Positions 25,715-33,962 of a stretch of 64,000 nt of DNA are shown piece by piece (positions within the stretch are counted from its first letter, which is position 1; each line of letters starts with the position of its first letter). Source of the DNA: Mariprofundus ferrinatatus (GTDB lineage Bacteria; Pseudomonadota; Zetaproteobacteria; Mariprofundales; Mariprofundaceae); contig NZ_CP018800.1 of assembly GCF_002795825.1 (NCBI RefSeq), forward strand, positions 1,982,001-2,046,000. The letters are read 5' to 3'. The position numbers were made by a program, and so were the translations under genes. The notes below the pieces were generated by a model, which did no database searches, had not been told where the DNA came from, and saw nothing but the letters and a program-made list of their open reading frames with translations.

Positions 25715-27138
25715 AGGCACTGATGATTCAGGGAACCGCCTCCGGCGTCGGCAAGTCGGTGCTGGTGGCGGGACTATGTAGGCTGCTGGCTCGCAATGGC
25801 GTGCGCGTCGCTCCGTTCAAGCCACAGAACATGAGCAACAATGCTGCCGTGACCGTCGACGGCGGCGAGATCGGGCGGGCGCAGGCGCTGCAGGCATTTG
25901 CCTGCAGCATTGAGCCGACCGTGCATATGAATCCGGTGCTGCTCAAGCCTGAGGCCGACTGCACCTCACAGCTGGTCGTGCGCGGCAAGGTAGTCGGCAA
26001 GCTTGAATCAGCCCGTTTTCGCGAGGAGCGCGAGCAGTGGCTGAACACCGTTTTGGAATCATTCGAGCTTTTATGTGACCAATATGATGTCGTGCTGGTC
26101 GAAGGAGCAGGGTCACCTGCCGAGCCGAACCTGCGAGATGGCGATATTGCCAACATGGGTTTTGCCGAGGCGGCCGACATCCCGGTCTGGCTGGTCGGCG
26201 ACATCGACTGCGGCGGCGTTTTCGCATCACTGACCGGAACATTGAACATCCTTTCAGAGAGCGAACAAACACGTGTTACCGCGCTGCTGATCAACCGTTT
26301 CAGAGGCTATCTCGCCCTGCTTGATGACGGAGTGACATGGCTGGAGGAGAAAAGCGGAAAACCGGTTGCCGGCGTGATCCCCTGGCTACCGCTGGAACTT
26401 CCCGAGGAGGATGCCCCCTACCGCCTCGGCAACAGAGGAGAGGCCACTCCCGGCAAACTGAATATCGCCGTCATCGCCCTGCCGCGCATGAGCAACATCG
26501 ACGATTTCGATCCGCTGGCCGCCGAGCCGGGCGTATCGTTACGTTTCGTTAACCGCACAGACGAGCTGCAGCCTGCCGACCTGATTATCCTGCCCGGCTC
26601 CAAACATGTGGCAGCCGATCTGGCATGGCTGCAAGAGCAGGGCTTCGTTCAGGCACTGCAAAAGCACCTTCGTTATGGCGGCAAAGTTCTCGGTATCTGT
26701 GGCGGCATGCAGATGCTGGGACGCGAGATTATCGACGAAGCGGGCATGGAGTCCGCCGGATCGGTGGCGGGGCTCGGCTGGCTTAACATGACCACGACGA
26801 TGCAGCCGGAGAAGACGCTGAAAAGGGTCGATGCGGTTGCCCGCTGGCCGCAGCCGGTGCCGGTTCACGGCTACGAGATCCACTACGGCGACGATCACCC
26901 GGATGCGGCGATCTTCCCCTTCTCGCACCGCTCCGACGACGGCCAGGTGTGGGGCAGCTACCTGCACGGGCTGTTCGACAGCGGCCCGTTCCGCGCCGCC
27001 TGGCTTGCCGAAATGGGTGTAACCGTTGAGGCTGGCGATGATCACGCCGCACGAGTGATGGCATCGCTCGATATGCTGGCCGATACCCTTGAAACGAACA
27101 TCGCACCGGAGCTGCTGGCTCCGCTGCTCGGGAGGTAG
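25711..27138 (+). CDS. cobQ: Cobyric acid synthase
   Basis: Amidates four carboxyl groups of adenosylcobyrinic acid a,c-diamide using glutamine and ATP. The N-terminal dethiobiotin-synthetase-like domain has the P-loop GTASGVGKS (8-16) and FKPQNMSNN. The C-terminal class I glutaminase-like domain has ICGGMQMLG with the nucleophilic Cys and SYLHGLF with the His. The length of 475 aa is normal. Coupled to btuF by a 4-nt overlap and followed 2 nt later by cobU. Confidence 0.96.
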   Translation: MKALMIQGTASGVGKSVLVAGLCRLLARNGVRVAPFKPQNMSNNAAVTVDGGEIGRAQALQAFACSIEPTVHMNPVLLKPEADCTSQLVVRGKVVGKLESARFREEREQWLNTVLESFELLCDQYDVVLVEGAGSPAEPNLRDGDIANMGFAEAADIPVWLVGDIDCGGVFASLTGTLNILSESEQTRVTALLINRFRGYLALLDDGVTWLEEKSGKPVAGVIPWLPLELPEEDAPYRLGNRGEATPGKLNIAVIALPRMSNIDDFDPLAAEPGVSLRFVNRTDELQPADLIILPGSKHVAADLAWLQEQGFVQALQKHLRYGGKVLGICGGMQMLGREIIDEAGMESAGSVAGLGWLNMTTTMQPEKTLKRVDAVARWPQPVPVHGYEIHYGDDHPDAAIFPFSHRSDDGQVWGSYLHGLFDSGPFRAAWLAEMGVTVEAGDDHAARVMASLDMLADTLETNIAPELLAPLLGR

Positions 27139-27140
27139 TT

Positions 27141-27665
27141 ATGCCGATCACACTGATTCTCGGCGGCGCGCGCAGCGGCAAGAGCAGCCGCGCCGAGGCG
27201 CTCGCCACATCGATGAGCGAGCACCCGATCTATATCGCCACCGCCCCGATGATCGACCACGATCACGAGTGGCTGGCGCGAATCGAGCAACACAGGGAGG
27301 AGCGCGGACTCCACTGGCGCGTTATCGAGGAGACCCTGGAACTGACGCGTGTGCTGCAGGCAGAGGATGGGGCAGAGAGCGTGATGCTGATCGACTGCCT
27401 CACCCTCTGGCTCAACAATCTGATCTTTGCCGGCCGCACTATCGAGGAGGAGGCGGAGGCGCTCTGCGAACTTTTGCCGCAACTCAAGGGCGAGGTGATC
27501 CTTGTTGCCAACGAGGTGGGCATGGGGCTGGTGCCGGAGAACGAGGAGGGACGCGCCTTCCGCGATGCGCAGGGAAGATTGAACCAGCGCCTTGCCGCCA
27601 CCGCCGACCGTGTCGAATTTGTCGCCGCAGGTATCCCGCTCTGCCTGAAAGAGCGCAACAATTAA
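27141..27665 (+). CDS. cobU: Adenosylcobinamide kinase / guanylyltransferase
   Basis: A 174-residue bifunctional enzyme that phosphorylates adenosylcobinamide and then attaches GMP. The P-loop GGARSGKSSRAE starts at residue 8. IYIATAPMIDHDHEWLARIEQHREERG contains the His that carries GMP, and LIDCLTLWLNNL and VANEVGMGLVPENEEGRAFRD complete the family signature. Short GGAGG site before the ATG. Confidence 0.96.
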   Translation: MPITLILGGARSGKSSRAEALATSMSEHPIYIATAPMIDHDHEWLARIEQHREERGLHWRVIEETLELTRVLQAEDGAESVMLIDCLTLWLNNLIFAGRTIEEEAEALCELLPQLKGEVILVANEVGMGLVPENEEGRAFRDAQGRLNQRLAATADRVEFVAAGIPLCLKERNN

Positions 27666-27678
27666 GAGGAGAGATCAC

Positions 27679-28707
27679 TTGACCAGTGCACCGTTACATA
27701 TGGAGATCGAAAAAGAGGCCCGGACTCATCAGGACAGCCTGACCAAACCGCGCGGCGCACTCGGTCGACTTGAGGATGTCGCCTGCTGGTTTGCCGCCAG
27801 ACAGGGTAAGGTCACCCCCGATCCCCTTAAGGCCCACATCGCCGTATTCGCAGCTGACCATGGCGTCGTCGAGGAGGGGGTTTCGGCCTATCCGAGCGTG
27901 GTCACCGGGGAGATGGTCAAGAACTTCGCCCGTGGTGGCGCAGCCATCAACGTACTGGCGCGCCAGTGTGGTGCCTCCCTTTCGGTTGTCGATGTGGGCG
28001 TCATCCCCGACCTCAGCAACATAGAGGGGATCGAGCACCAAAAAGTACGCAAAGGTACCGCCAACCTGCTGCGAGAGGCAGCGATGACTCCGGCCGAATG
28101 TGAAGCCGCCATTTCGATCGGCAGGAGTGTTGCAATGAGGGCAATTGCGGCAGGCTCCAACCTGCTGATCGCCGGTGACATGGGCATCGGCAACACCACT
28201 GCATCCGCCTGCATCATCTGCAGCTGCACGGGTGCATCGCCTGAAATGGTGGTCGGTTTCGGCACCGGCATCGAACATGCCGCCCGCCGGCACAAGATCG
28301 ATGTGGTAAAAGGTGCACTGGCGCGCGTTGCCGGCCGCCCGAAAAGTGAGTTGCTGCAGCACCTCGGAGGGCTTGAGATCGCTGCAATGGCAGGCTTCTA
28401 CCTGCAGGCGGCGGAGAGCGGGGTGCCGGTGGTGATCGACGGTTTTATTGCATCTGCGGCAGCACTGGCAGCACGTATCATCGATCCGGCCGCTAGCGAC
28501 TGGATGCTTGCCAGCCATACCTCACATGAGAATGGCCACACGCTGGCACTGGCCGAGCTGGGGCTATCAGCCCTTATTGATTTTGAAATGCGTCTTGGAG
28601 AAGGCTCGGGAGCTGCGCTGATCGTGCCGCTGCTGCAGTCGGCGATCGCCCTGCACAACGGAATGGCCACCTTTGAGAGTGCCGGCGTGACGGATAAAGA
28701 TGGCTGA
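27679..28707 (+). CDS. cobT: Nicotinate-nucleotide:dimethylbenzimidazole phosphoribosyltransferase
   Basis: Activates the lower ligand by making alpha-ribazole phosphate. The 342-residue sequence shows DSLTKPRGALGRLE, AVFAADHGVVEEGVSAYPSVVT, GDMGIGNTTASA, VIDGFIASAAALAA and the C-terminal RLGEGSGAAL, whose Glu is the catalytic base. The TTG start at 27679 is supported by AAGAGGAGAG just upstream. It overlaps cobC by 8 nt. Confidence 0.96.
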   Translation: MTSAPLHMEIEKEARTHQDSLTKPRGALGRLEDVACWFAARQGKVTPDPLKAHIAVFAADHGVVEEGVSAYPSVVTGEMVKNFARGGAAINVLARQCGASLSVVDVGVIPDLSNIEGIEHQKVRKGTANLLREAAMTPAECEAAISIGRSVAMRAIAAGSNLLIAGDMGIGNTTASACIICSCTGASPEMVVGFGTGIEHAARRHKIDVVKGALARVAGRPKSELLQHLGGLEIAAMAGFYLQAAESGVPVVIDGFIASAAALAARIIDPAASDWMLASHTSHENGHTLALAELGLSALIDFEMRLGEGSGAALIVPLLQSAIALHNGMATFESAGVTDKDG

Positions 28708-29311
28708 GCCGGTCATCATCGATCTGCTTCGCCACGGTGAAGTTGAAGGGCCGGTATCGGTTGCACGTGGCTGCAATACCGACGTGCCATTAACCGAAAC
28801 CGGTTGGCTTCAGATGAATGCGGTGGCAAATGCCCTGCACAAGGAGGGCTCCCTTGTTTCTGTTGCGACGTCTCCGCTGCCGCGCTGTGCCCGTTTTGCG
28901 GAACAGTTCAGTTCCAGGGCAGCAATTCCATTAACCATCCTTTCGGATATGCGCGAAATCGATTTTGGCCACTGGGAGGGGAAGCAGGCGCACGAGATCG
29001 GTGAACAGGATCTGCTGACCCGCTTCATGGAGAACCCGGATGGCGTTGAAATTCCGGGTGGAGAATCATTCAACAGTTTCGCTGCACGCATTACCGATGA
29101 GTGGGACCATTGGCTTGTCGGCGCCTCAGGAGAGCATCGCCTGCTGGTCAGCCACGGTGCGGTGATGCGCGTACTGTTATCACACCTGCTGGGCATTCCT
29201 CTCTCACATATCTGGCGCCTTGCACTCCCCTACGGGGCATGGAGCAGGGTATCGCTGCTGCATGGGGAACAACCACGCCTGCTATTCCTCAATCGCGAGC
29301 CCTCCACCTGA
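28700..29311 (+). CDS. cobC: Alpha-ribazole-phosphatase-like histidine phosphatase
   Basis: A 203-residue histidine phosphatase with the LLRHGEVEGP catalytic motif near the N-terminus, SPLPRCARFAE, EIDFGHWEGKQAHEI and the second catalytic His in VSHGAVMRVLL. It should dephosphorylate alpha-ribazole phosphate or adenosylcobalamin phosphate. The family also contains general phosphoglycerate-mutase-like enzymes, so the specific role rests on its place between cobT and cobS. Confidence 0.9.
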   Translation: MAEPVIIDLLRHGEVEGPVSVARGCNTDVPLTETGWLQMNAVANALHKEGSLVSVATSPLPRCARFAEQFSSRAAIPLTILSDMREIDFGHWEGKQAHEIGEQDLLTRFMENPDGVEIPGGESFNSFAARITDEWDHWLVGASGEHRLLVSHGAVMRVLLSHLLGIPLSHIWRLALPYGAWSRVSLLHGEQPRLLFLNREPST

Positions 29312-30033
29312 TGCCGCGCGGTCTGATTCTCGCCTTCGGTTTCCTGACCCGCATTCCGATGCCCTCTCTGTCCGGCTTCAGAGATGAGGAACTCTCAAGC
29401 TCCGCCATCTGGTTCCCGCTTGTCGGCCTTACCCTTGGTCTGCTACTTGTTCTGGCGACTGCAGCTGTCTCAAATGCATGGCTGGCGTCACTGGTGGCAC
29501 TGCTCGTCTGGATCATCATCACCGGCGGACTGCATCTCGATGGTGCATCCGACCTTGCAGATGCACTCGGGGCGGCGCATCGCGATCCCGAGCGCCTGCT
29601 TGCGGTGATGAAGGATCCCCATACCGGCAGCTTCGGTGTAGTTGCTATTGCTTCTATTCTTATCACCAAACTCGTGACTATGGCCACCCTCTTCGAAGCA
29701 TCGGCAAACCATCTATGGCCGCTGCTGCTTATTCCTGCCTGGGCACGGTTTGGGGCGATCTTCTGGTCACAGACGCTTGATGCAATAGCACCGGGAAGTG
29801 GTGAACGTTTTAAGTGGGATCTTCCGGAAAGCACCCTCTGGGGCTGGGGAGTAGTTCTCTTTCTCGCCACCTGGTTGAGCATGTCGCTGCTCTTTGCCCT
29901 TGCATGTATTGCCGTACTGCTGCTCTGGCGCAGCTTTCTCACCTGGCGACTCGGTGGCATGAACGGTGATTGTCTCGGTGCAGGCATCGAGTATAGCGAG
30001 TGCCTGATGCTGCTCGCTGCCGGCCTCCTTTAG
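29311..30033 (+). CDS. cobS: Adenosylcobinamide-GDP ribazoletransferase (cobalamin synthase)
   Basis: A 240-residue integral membrane enzyme that joins adenosylcobinamide-GDP to alpha-ribazole. Motifs: FGFLTRIPMP, GGLHLDGASDLADAL with MKDPHTGSFGV (metal-binding Asp residues) and the C-terminal RLGGMNGDCLGAGIE. The start ATG at 29311 overlaps the cobC stop by one base; a longer upstream frame into cobC is not conserved. Confidence 0.94.
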   Translation: MPRGLILAFGFLTRIPMPSLSGFRDEELSSSAIWFPLVGLTLGLLLVLATAAVSNAWLASLVALLVWIIITGGLHLDGASDLADALGAAHRDPERLLAVMKDPHTGSFGVVAIASILITKLVTMATLFEASANHLWPLLLIPAWARFGAIFWSQTLDAIAPGSGERFKWDLPESTLWGWGVVLFLATWLSMSLLFALACIAVLLLWRSFLTWRLGGMNGDCLGAGIEYSECLMLLAAGLL

Positions 30034-30963
30034 ATGCTGCGCTGGTCTGCTCTTACACTGTCAGTCGCAGCCTGCCTTCTGCTGGGGCTGGCAACTGGCG
30101 AGCAGTGGCTCAATCCGTTCAGTACCCATTCACCACTGGAGAGCACAATCCTCTGGGAGCTGCGGTTTCCGCGTCTCTTGACCGCATTCGCAGTCGGCGG
30201 ACTGCTGGCACTGGCCGGCGCATGGTTCCAGGTGCTGCTCGGCAACCCGCTGGCCGAGCCTTATGTGCTGGGTGTGGCTGGCTCAGCCTCAGCCGGTGCG
30301 GTAACCGGACTGATGTTTATGCCCGAATCGGCATGGATCATGAGCCTCGGTGCATTTGCCGGTGCGTGGCTCGGCATTGTTGCCGTGATGTTCTTCGCTC
30401 ACCTGGGGCCCAATCGCATGCTGCTGGCTGGCGTTGTGCTAGCCGCATTCTGGTCGGCTCTGCTGGCGCTGCTGCTTGCCCTGCTTCCCGAACAGGGACT
30501 GTTCCGTGCCTTCTCCTGGATGATGGGAGACCTCTCCCACTCCGACCTGCCAGTGCCGCTGCTGTTGCTGACATGGGCAGCGGCACTGGCGGCAGGACTT
30601 TTTCTCTCCGATGCGCTCGATAAACTGCTGCTCGGTGAGCGCCACGCTGAAGCACTTGGTGTTGATGTAAAAAGCTTGCGCAGCAGGCTGCTCTGGCTCG
30701 CCTCGGCAGTCACCGCACTTGCGGTCACCGCCGCCGGCACCATCGGTTTTGTCGGCCTGGTGATCCCCCATCTGATGCGATTGCTATTCGGCTCCCTGCA
30801 TCGTGCAGTGCTGCCCGCTTCCGCCATCGGCGGAGGCCTGTTACTGGTACTGGCGGATTCGGCTGCCAGAACAGTGATTGTACCTGCCGAACTTCCGGTC
30901 GGCATCCTCACAGCCATCATCGGTGTTCCTGTATTCCTCTTTCTTCTTTTGAGGCGAACCTAA
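30034..30963 (+). CDS. btuC: Cobalamin ABC transporter permease
   Basis: A 309-residue FecCD/BtuC-family permease. It has about eight to ten membrane helices with the typical LRFPRLLTAFAVGGLLALAGAWFQ, GNPLAEPYVLGVAGSASAGA, GTIGFVGLVIPHLMRLLFG and the C-terminal PVGILTAIIGVPVFLFLL. It begins on the base after the cobS stop and ends directly before btuD. Confidence 0.93.
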   Translation: MLRWSALTLSVAACLLLGLATGEQWLNPFSTHSPLESTILWELRFPRLLTAFAVGGLLALAGAWFQVLLGNPLAEPYVLGVAGSASAGAVTGLMFMPESAWIMSLGAFAGAWLGIVAVMFFAHLGPNRMLLAGVVLAAFWSALLALLLALLPEQGLFRAFSWMMGDLSHSDLPVPLLLLTWAAALAAGLFLSDALDKLLLGERHAEALGVDVKSLRSRLLWLASAVTALAVTAAGTIGFVGLVIPHLMRLLFGSLHRAVLPASAIGGGLLLVLADSAARTVIVPAELPVGILTAIIGVPVFLFLLLRRT

Positions 30964-31701
30964 GTGAACCCCCTGATCAAACTTGTGGATGTTGCGGTAG
31001 AACGCGGCGGCCATACGCTGCTCAAAGGCCTTGATTGTGAGTTCCGGGCAGGCCAGGTCGTGGTGGTACTCGGCCCCAATGGAGCCGGAAAATCGAGCCT
31101 GCTGCTCGCGCTTGCCGGACTGATTCCTGTCTCAGGTTCACTTGAACTGCTTGGCAAACCGCTTGCCGATTACGACCGCACCACAGTGACTCGTACCATT
31201 GCCTGGCAGGGCGATCTTCCACCTACCGAGTTCGGCCTGACTGTCCAGCAGCGGCTTGAACTTGCTGCCAACGAGAAGCATGCACGAATTGAATCGATCG
31301 CTGCAGATGTGGATATCGCTCCGCTACTGCAGCGACCGCTTGGCGAACTCTCCAGCGGCGAACGCCAGCGCACTGAACTTGCGGCACTGATGTTACGCGA
31401 TGCACCGATCTGGTTGCTTGATGAACCGACTGCGCACCTCGACCTCAAGCACCAGATTCACAGTATCCATATGATGAAGCGGGAGGCGAAAGCCGGACGC
31501 GCAATCATCACCGTGCTGCACGACATCCAGCAGGCGATGGCTGTAGCGGACCACCTCATACTCATTGATGGCAAGGGTGGTGCGGAATATGGTGAGGCCG
31601 CAGAGCTGTTCGCAACTGCCCGGCTAAGTAAACTTTTCGATGCTCCGGTCATCCATAAGGGAACTGTACTTGTCCCTGACTACGGAGAGGGGTCTTTATG
31701 A
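30964..31701 (+). CDS. btuD: Cobalamin ABC transporter ATPase
   Basis: A 245-residue ABC ATPase with Walker A GPNGAGKSS (37-45), signature LSSGERQR, Walker B WLLDEPTAHLD and the switch His in VLHDIQQAM. Together with btuC and btuF it makes a complete BtuCDF importer. The start is a GTG directly after the btuC stop, and it overlaps cobO by 4 nt. Confidence 0.92.
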   Translation: MNPLIKLVDVAVERGGHTLLKGLDCEFRAGQVVVVLGPNGAGKSSLLLALAGLIPVSGSLELLGKPLADYDRTTVTRTIAWQGDLPPTEFGLTVQQRLELAANEKHARIESIAADVDIAPLLQRPLGELSSGERQRTELAALMLRDAPIWLLDEPTAHLDLKHQIHSIHMMKREAKAGRAIITVLHDIQQAMAVADHLILIDGKGGAEYGEAAELFATARLSKLFDAPVIHKGTVLVPDYGEGSL

Positions 31702-32234
31702 AATCACGTGATAAGCGACAAGGCATCGTGCTGGTACATACCGGTGAGGGAAAAGGGAAAAGTTCATCCGCTTTCGGTGTGGCTTTCCGTGCCGCCGGCT
31801 GGGGCATGAAGGTGTGTGTAATTCAGTTTATCAAGGGCAAATGGAAAACCGGCGAAGAGAGGGCCGCAAAGCAGTTCGACAATATCGAATGGCATGCGCT
31901 CGGTGACGGCTTCACCTGGGACACCAACAATCCCGAACAGGATATTAAAACCAGCCGCGAAATATGGGAGCTGTGCAAGGAGAAGGTACGGAGTGAGGAG
32001 TTTGATCTGCTCATTTTTGACGAGATCAACTACTGTACTGGTTACGGCTGGATCACCGGCAAGGAGATCGCCGACTTCATCCGCGATGAGAGACCGAAGT
32101 GGATGCACCTGATCCTCACCGGCCGCAATGCCGCACCAGAACTGATCGAGGTTGCCGATACCGTTACCGAGATGAAAATGACCAAGCACGCCTACCAGTC
32201 CGGTATCCAGGCCACGCAGGGCATTGAATTTTGA
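31698..32234 (+). CDS. cobO: Corrinoid adenosyltransferase
   Basis: A 178-residue CobA/CobO/BtuR-type ATP:corrinoid adenosyltransferase that adds the upper adenosyl ligand. P-loop TGEGKGKSSSAFG; then KVCVIQFIKGKWKTGE, DLLIFDEINYCTGYGW, and HLILTGRNAAPELIEVADTVTEMKM with the C-terminal AYQSGIQATQGIEF. It overlaps the next gene by 4 nt. (The name btuR is used for the same family.). Confidence 0.95.
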   Translation: MKSRDKRQGIVLVHTGEGKGKSSSAFGVAFRAAGWGMKVCVIQFIKGKWKTGEERAAKQFDNIEWHALGDGFTWDTNNPEQDIKTSREIWELCKEKVRSEEFDLLIFDEINYCTGYGWITGKEIADFIRDERPKWMHLILTGRNAAPELIEVADTVTEMKMTKHAYQSGIQATQGIEF

Positions 32235-32815
32235 GGGTCCTGCTTGCACACGGTTCATCCGATGCGATGCATGCATCAAAAGTAACAGAACTGGCTGCAG
32301 AAGTATCAGGACTGCTTAACGATGAGGTCTCCGCCAGCTATTTATCCGACAAGAAACTTCCTGACGGGGCAGAGGTCCTCCCCCTCTTTCTCGGCGCTGG
32401 CATTCATGTCACGAAGGATGCGCCACAACTTGCGGCCGCTGCGAACTGCAGACTGTTGCCAGCACTGGGAGCCCGAACTGCGGCCATTGCCAAACTTATC
32501 GATAACAACCCGGTAAAAAACAGCATCTTCCTGCTCTACCAGCGTAATGGCTTTGAAAATCTGTTCAACGCATTCGAAACAAAAGGCAGCATTGCCTTTC
32601 TGCATGACGAGCCATCACTGAGCGCTGTTCTTCAGCAAATGCATACAAGCAGGGTAACCGTGCAGCCACTGCTGCTGTTTCCGGGACGCTCTCTTGCTAG
32701 GGTTCGCCGCATGATCAACGACTCCCCTATCCCCGATGCCGGGCTTGCTCCCGTTCTGTGTGAACTAAACGGCTTTGCCGAACTGGTCGCCGACTGCTTT
32801 AGCCATGAAGCTTGA
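32231..32815 (+). CDS. CbiX/SirB-like chelatase homologue, second half degenerate
   Basis: A 194-residue protein of the CbiX/CbiK chelatase fold. The first half keeps the metal-binding pattern: His7 in LLAHGSS and His59 in VLPLFLGAGIHVTKDAP. The second half (from about residue 98) retains spacing but only VQPLLLFPGRSLARV resembles the second domain, and its histidine is missing. It may insert cobalt or iron into sirohydrochlorin, or have another role. The TTG start overlaps the cobO stop by 4 nt. Confidence 0.75.
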   Translation: MRVLLAHGSSDAMHASKVTELAAEVSGLLNDEVSASYLSDKKLPDGAEVLPLFLGAGIHVTKDAPQLAAAANCRLLPALGARTAAIAKLIDNNPVKNSIFLLYQRNGFENLFNAFETKGSIAFLHDEPSLSAVLQQMHTSRVTVQPLLLFPGRSLARVRRMINDSPIPDAGLAPVLCELNGFAELVADCFSHEA

Positions 32816-33551
32816 TTCACCACTGGCCAACGGCGAAGTGGCCCTTGTCGGTGCAGGGCCCGGTTGCGCATCCCTGCTCACGCTTGCGGCAGCTAAATTG
32901 ATCGGCGATTGCGATACCATCGTTTACGATGCGCTGGTATCCGAAGAGGTGCTCGACATGGCACCGGTCGGAGTCGAACTGGTTGAAGCCGGGAAGCGTG
33001 GCGGCAGGCCATCTGCCAGTCAGGATGATATCTGCAAAACATTGATCGATCTGGCGAAAAACGGGAATCGAGTAGTACGCCTGAAAGGGGGAGATCCGTT
33101 TGTGTTCGGGCGCGGTGGCGAAGAGGTGCGCGCACTGGCAGCGGCAGGCATCAGATTTCGAATCATTCCCGGCATCACGGCAGGTATTGCCGCCCCCGCC
33201 ATGGCTGGCATCCCCGTCACCGACCGTTCGGTGAATGCCACACTCGCCTTTCTCACCGGCCATGAAGCCAGTGAAAAGAGCCGTATGGACTGGCGGGCAC
33301 TCGTCGAGGCATTTCCGGTTCTGGTTTTCTACATGGGTGCCAGAAACCTGTCACAGATCGCGGCAAGGCTTCTGGAAGCAGGTCTTGCAGAACAGACTCC
33401 GCTTGCCATCATTCACGCTGCCACACTGAATGAGGAGAATACGACAATTGCGACACTGCATGAGGCATTCACAGGCCGCATATCTGCTCGCTCCCCCTCG
33501 ATCCTGATCGTCGGTGATGTAGTGGCCAAAAGAATAAACTGGAAGGATTGA
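32805..33551 (+). CDS. cobA: Uroporphyrinogen-III C-methyltransferase (SUMT)
   Basis: Makes precorrin-2, the branch point to siroheme and cobalamin, with SAM. The 248-residue sequence has VALVGAGPGCASLLTLAA, VYDALVS, GKRGGRPSASQDDI, RLKGGDPFVFGRGGEE, ITAGIAAPAMAGIPVT and VFYMGARNL, the full family signature. It is a stand-alone SUMT rather than the CysG fusion. The ATG at 32805 overlaps the previous gene by 11 nt; a longer upstream frame has no support. Confidence 0.94.
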   Translation: MKLDSPLANGEVALVGAGPGCASLLTLAAAKLIGDCDTIVYDALVSEEVLDMAPVGVELVEAGKRGGRPSASQDDICKTLIDLAKNGNRVVRLKGGDPFVFGRGGEEVRALAAAGIRFRIIPGITAGIAAPAMAGIPVTDRSVNATLAFLTGHEASEKSRMDWRALVEAFPVLVFYMGARNLSQIAARLLEAGLAEQTPLAIIHAATLNEENTTIATLHEAFTGRISARSPSILIVGDVVAKRINWKD

Positions 33552-33554
33552 ACG

Positions 33555-33869
33555 ATGACCAAACCACAAATGATGCCCTACAAACGCCATGCCATTCTCT
33601 GCTGCGGCAAGAGTTGTGGTGAAAACCTGCCGCTGCTCAATTACCTGAAAGAGCAGGTGATTGCAGCTGGACTGACAGTGGGCGACCCCAATGCGGTGCG
33701 CGTTAACCGTGCCGGCTGCCTCGGCGTCTGCCTTGAGGGACCGATCATGGTCGTCTATCCCGAGGGGGTCTGGTATTACGGCCTCAATGAGGAGGCGATT
33801 GATCGCATCGTTGAAGAACATTTCCAGGGCGGAAAAGTCGTCGAAGAGTTCGCTTTTTATCAGATGTAA
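33555..33869 (+). CDS. Thioredoxin-like [2Fe-2S] ferredoxin
   Basis: A 104-residue ferredoxin of the Shethna type: cluster cysteines are visible in LCCGKSCGE (Cys16/17 and 21) and AGCLGVCLEGP, with a thioredoxin-like core and VVYPEGVWYYG. It is the last gene of the cobalamin operon, 3 nt after cobA. It may supply electrons for cobalt(II) to cobalt(I) reduction before adenosylation, or carry an Fe-S cluster for the chelatase; both are inferences from context. Confidence 0.88.
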   Translation: MTKPQMMPYKRHAILCCGKSCGENLPLLNYLKEQVIAAGLTVGDPNAVRVNRAGCLGVCLEGPIMVVYPEGVWYYGLNEEAIDRIVEEHFQGGKVVEEFAFYQM

Positions 33870-33950
33870 AACCTTCCCCAGGCCAAGCGCAACGGATGCA
33901 TTTTAGAACACCCATGGTGAGCGGCCTCTGGTATTCTGAAAATTTCCGTC

Positions 33951-33956
33951 TACGCT
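33951..33956 (+). promoter_or_regulatory. Putative -10 box of slt (leaderless geometry)
   Basis: TACGCT ending exactly 6 nt before the ATG at 33963, with no Shine-Dalgarno for that ATG. The -35 region is weak. Confidence 0.3.
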
Positions 33957-33962
33957 AGGCGC

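Noticed and set aside
27694-28518. A 274-residue minus-strand frame
   Set aside because: Antisense to cobT, whose catalytic sequence is complete; shadow frame.
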